Origin: Mesorhizobium_G sp050247155
Lineage (GTDB): Bacteria; Pseudomonadota; Alphaproteobacteria; Rhizobiales; Rhizobiaceae
Assembly: GCA_050247155.1 (NCBI GenBank)
Contig: JBFWUS010000001.1
Location: 62,001-126,000, forward strand
Length of the DNA: 64,000 nt
Direction: 5' to 3'
Positions 61,419 to 64,000 of this stretch are shown one piece after another (positions within the stretch are counted from its first letter, which is position 1; the number at the start of each line of letters is the position of its first letter). The position numbers and the translations under genes are program-made. A model generated the notes under the pieces. The model saw only the letters and a program-made list of their open reading frames with translations. It made no database searches and was not told the DNA's origin.

Positions 61419-61781
61419 TCAGGCGTGGGCATGGGGCTCGTGGCGGGCCGTCCAGACACCCCAGGCGGACACGAGGACTACCAGGGCACCGATCGCGACA
61501 TGAGTCCACATGGCGTTCATGCTCGCGGTGAAGCCGAGAATCCACGGCGCTACGATCAGCCAAAGACCTAACGCTCCGTTCACCCATTCCTCCCACTCGG
61601 CGAACGCATAGAGTGCGGCGAGGGAAATGATGCCCATAGCCGCACCCATCAACCATGCGTTCCAGGCCGGATTTACCTCCGCGGCAAAGCCGACCAACCA
61701 CGGTGACAGGAACAGAAAAATAGCGAGGACGAGATTGATCCAGTCCTGCGCCTTGCCATTTTCAGTGAAAGAAAAGGCCAT
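61419..61781 (-). CDS. SPW-repeat membrane protein
   Basis: 120-residue inner-membrane protein with four to five helices and two copies of the SPW motif: LFLSPWLVGFA and LIVAPWILGFTA. The family occurs widely in bacteria; the function is unknown. The C-terminus is His-rich (TARHEPHAHA). ATG 61781 has GGAGG 5 bases upstream, so the longer frame to 61829 is not used. The gene stands alone between prmB (convergent) and kbl (divergent). Confidence 0.87.
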   Translation of the reverse strand: MAFSFTENGKAQDWINLVLAIFLFLSPWLVGFAAEVNPAWNAWLMGAAMGIISLAALYAFAEWEEWVNGALGLWLIVAPWILGFTASMNAMWTHVAIGALVVLVSAWGVWTARHEPHAHA

Positions 61782-62004
61782 GACAACCTCCATCATGAAG
61801 CTTGACACGGGCGCTCGCGAACACGCCACCAGGGAATGTTCGGCGCGCTCTGAGAAGACATAAGTATGCTTCGTGAACTTTCAAGGGGGGTAACGATCGC
61901 CCCTTGCGGCCGTTGGACCGGCGGACGCTCAGTTGGCCGCCGTGGCGCGACATAAGGCTTGCCCGCTCAGTTGCGGTGCGTCAAAACAGGTGCGGGAGGA
62001 TCGC

Positions 62005-63192
62005 ATGACCAACGCTTTCATTTCGCATCTTTCATCCGAACTGGCCGGCCTGAAATCGGCTGGGTTATACAAATCCGAACGAGTCATCACCTCGACACAG
62101 TCGGCGGAAATTGCTGTGGCCGGCGGCGGCAAGGTTTTGAATTTCTGCGCCAACAACTATCTCGGCCTGGCTGACAATGACGAGCTGCGAGACGCCGCCA
62201 AGGCGGCCGTCGACCGCTACGGCTACGGCATGGCCTCAGTGCGCTTCATCTGCGGTACGCAGGAAGAGCACAAGCAGCTCGAGGCCAAGATTTCCGGCTT
62301 TCTCGGTCTGGAGGATACAATCCTCTACGGCTCCTGCTTCGACGCCAATGGCGGCCTGTTCGAGACGCTGCTCGGCGAGGAAGACGCGATCATTTCGGAT
62401 GCACTGAACCATGCCTCGATCATCGACGGCGTGCGGCTCTCCAAGGCCAGGCGGTATCGCTATGCCAACAACGATATGGCGGCGCTCGAGGAAGAACTGA
62501 AGAAAGCCGAGGGCAGCCGGTTCAAGCTGATCGCCACCGACGGCGTGTTTTCGATGGATGGCATCATCGCCAATCTGAAAGGTGTGTGCGATCTCGCCGA
62601 AAAATACGGCGCGATGGTCATGGTGGATGACAGCCACGCGGTCGGCTTTGTCGGCAGGCACGGGCGCGGCTCGGCCGAACATTGCGGCGTCGAGGGCAGG
62701 GTGGACATGATCACCGGCACGCTTGGCAAAGCGCTGGGCGGCGCCTCGGGTGGTTATACCAGCGGCAAGCGCGAGGTCGTCGATTGGCTGCGTCAGCGCT
62801 CGCGGCCCTATCTCTTCTCCAACACGCTGATGCCGGCGATCGCGGCGGCCTCGCTGAAGGTTTTCGACATGATCGAAAAGGGCGATGCGCTGCGAGCGAA
62901 GCTGACTGCGAACGCCGACCGCTTCCGCTCGCAGATGACAAAGCTCGGCTTCACGCTGGCGGGCGCCGATCATCCGATCATTCCCGTCATGCTGGGTGAC
63001 GCGTCATTGGCGCAGCAGATGGCGGAAAAGATGCTGGCGCGTGATATCTATGTGATCGGCTTCTCATTCCCCGTAGTGCCCAAGGGCCAGGCCCGTATCC
63101 GCACCCAGATGTCGGCGGCGCATTCGACGGCCGACATTGATCGCGCAGTCGAAGCCTTCGGTGAGGTGGGCAAAGAGTTGGGGGTGATATGA
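62005..63192 (+). CDS. kbl: Glycine C-acetyltransferase (2-amino-3-ketobutyrate CoA ligase)
   Basis: 395-residue PLP enzyme that cleaves 2-amino-3-ketobutyrate with CoA to glycine and acetyl-CoA, the second step of threonine breakdown. The PLP lysine is Lys242 in TGTLGKALGGASGGY, and Asp208/His211 are in MVDDSHAVGFVG. The N-terminus NFCANNYLGLADND and the length fit Kbl closely, apart from serine palmitoyltransferase and BioF relatives. GGGAGG precedes the ATG. The threonine dehydrogenase gene (tdh), often next to kbl, is not in this window; instead an exported protein gene overlaps its stop by 4 bases. Confidence 0.94.
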   Translation: MTNAFISHLSSELAGLKSAGLYKSERVITSTQSAEIAVAGGGKVLNFCANNYLGLADNDELRDAAKAAVDRYGYGMASVRFICGTQEEHKQLEAKISGFLGLEDTILYGSCFDANGGLFETLLGEEDAIISDALNHASIIDGVRLSKARRYRYANNDMAALEEELKKAEGSRFKLIATDGVFSMDGIIANLKGVCDLAEKYGAMVMVDDSHAVGFVGRHGRGSAEHCGVEGRVDMITGTLGKALGGASGGYTSGKREVVDWLRQRSRPYLFSNTLMPAIAAASLKVFDMIEKGDALRAKLTANADRFRSQMTKLGFTLAGADHPIIPVMLGDASLAQQMAEKMLARDIYVIGFSFPVVPKGQARIRTQMSAAHSTADIDRAVEAFGEVGKELGVI

Positions 63193-64000
63193 GGCGGGCT
63201 TCGTTCGGCCGCTCCAAAAGTCTCTTTGATGTGTTGTCGGGATGCCTCCTCGCGATCGCTATCATGTTGGGTGGCGCGCAAGCGTCGAGCCTGAAGGCGT
63301 TGTTGTCCGAGAAATTGTGGACCAAGCGCGATGCATACGACGCGGCCCATTTCCTCATGATTCCCATGATCGACGCATATGAACGCGACGACACGGCCAC
63401 GATGGAGAGCTTCCGGGGTCTCGTAGGTCGATATCTCGACGAGCAAAGCCAACCCGACCTTGGATTGCTCACGGAATTGCAATTCAGCTATCTGATATCC
63501 CGCTTTGCGGCGGTTGAAGCCACCAAATCCGGTTGCACGGCACTGGTCAGGAAAACCAGGGACCGCCTGACTCGAGACGTGACCGGCGCGCTGCTGGCGC
63601 CAGCCTGGCTCTGGACCATGCCGGATTTCCCGAACATGTTTGATCGGGCCGATTGGAAGCTCGCCCAAAAAGCAACGAAGCCAAGCTATCTCAGGGCCTT
63701 CTTCGATGAGGAACTGTTCGCTTTCGCGATCTCCGCCGACCTGACCGTCGTCGCGCGGGCCTGTGACGAAGAACCGGCGGCTGTCATAGGCAAGGCCGTG
63801 GAACTGGGCCGCCATATCATGCTGGCCGAAGGTCAATTCCAGAACGGGCGCTGGCAATTTCAGCCGGGTGTATGGCGCGATCATCCAGATTTCGCATATG
63901 CAGGGAACACGATGTTCGGTCCGGGTCTCGAGAAAAATCCGGTCGACGGGATCGGGGGAGACAGTTCCCACGCTTCTCGGCTACCCCTCATTATCGACAG
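63189..64000 (+). CDS. Exported protein of unknown function (3' end outside window)
   Basis: At least 270 residues, running off the window. ATG 63189 overlaps the kbl stop (ATGA). An N-terminal signal-like segment (SLFDVLSGCLLAIAIMLGGAQA) suggests secretion. The rest is helical and Trp/Phe-rich (LLAPAWLWTMPDFPNMFDRADW; YLRAFFDEELFAFAISADLT; FQNGRWQFQPGVWRDHPDFAYAGN). I do not recognise the family. A long reverse-strand frame (63048-63971) lies over it but looks like its shadow. The last visible codons are LPLIID. Confidence 0.7.
   Translation, partial: MRRASFGRSKSLFDVLSGCLLAIAIMLGGAQASSLKALLSEKLWTKRDAYDAAHFLMIPMIDAYERDDTATMESFRGLVGRYLDEQSQPDLGLLTELQFSYLISRFAAVEATKSGCTALVRKTRDRLTRDVTGALLAPAWLWTMPDFPNMFDRADWKLAQKATKPSYLRAFFDEELFAFAISADLTVVARACDEEPAAVIGKAVELGRHIMLAEGQFQNGRWQFQPGVWRDHPDFAYAGNTMFGPGLEKNPVDGIGGDSSHASRLPLIID

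Noticed and set aside
63048..63971. 307-codon minus-strand frame at the right edge
   Set aside because: The plus strand carries a better gene: signal peptide, ATGA overlap with kbl, balanced composition. The minus frame also runs into the kbl coding end.

Overview
The window is GC-rich chromosomal DNA of an alphaproteobacterium of the order Rhizobiales, most likely Mesorhizobium or a close relative in the Phyllobacteriaceae. This is inferred from gene content and order read from the sequence, not from a database search. The main pointers are recA-alaS-icd in a row, a vitamin B12-dependent ribonucleotide reductase, an animal/plant-like NADP isocitrate dehydrogenase, small rhizobial families (DUF2093, DUF4170, DUF3008), the pmbA-cysQ-DUF4170-DUF374-waaA-lpxK-DUF2093-mutL lipid A block, and short palindromic repeats between genes. 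Most of the window is core genome. No rRNA, tRNA, CRISPR array or prophage was recognised.

Layout. 1-8400: end of recA, alaS behind a structured leader, an IS5-family insertion sequence, icd, trmJ, murI and DUF3008. 8500-11250: an ArsR regulator - AHSA1 - glutathione S-transferase operon with a clear operator, then nhaA. 11330-14430: a more accessory patch with 17 exact copies of a heptamer, two small proteins, a RelE-type toxin-antitoxin pair and a DUF2235 hydrolase cut by an in-frame stop. 14520-18650: nrdJ with NrdR boxes. 19050-21320: a degenerate GGDEF protein, a NUDIX hydrolase and a nucleoside deaminase. 21370-23730: two divergent citrate synthase paralogues, one with an N-terminal DNA-binding domain, around a 13-bp inverted repeat. 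23825-25450: an ECF sigma factor, a DUF4142 protein and a cupredoxin, with one promoter pattern in front of the sigma gene and again in front of DUF4142. 25515-29770: a BCCT-like transporter, groESL under CIRCE control, and a nucleoside deoxyribosyltransferase. 29930-35810: hydrolases, a methyltransferase, a HAD phosphatase, ribF, an HdeD-like protein and a MipA/OmpV porin. 35812-36620: a RES-Xre toxin-antitoxin pair. 36921-48215: ileS, a lipoprotein, tadA, an RsuA/RluB-type pseudouridine synthase with very long basic tails, rsmD, two M16 peptidases and a patatin. 48388-57640: a MATE exporter and the lipid A block through mutL. 57772-64000: a small secreted protein, a Phd-PIN toxin-antitoxin pair, gcdH, prmB, an SPW membrane protein, kbl and a secreted protein that runs off the end.

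The most unusual signal is what small palindromic repeats are doing. One GC-rich element lies in frame inside ileS and adds about 53 codons. A 141-bp element with 39-bp terminal inverted repeats (one mismatch) lies in frame near the 5' end of an M16 peptidase gene. A third copy ends 6 bp before the prmB start codon and so forms its translation start region. A second family ends ileS (its stop codon is inside the repeat) and separates the convergent patatin and MATE genes. Other items worth a look are the alaS leader (hairpin plus terminator 18 bp before the start codon), the citrate synthase/HTH fusion with its operator, the sigma-factor promoter pair, and the premature stop in the DUF2235 gene.
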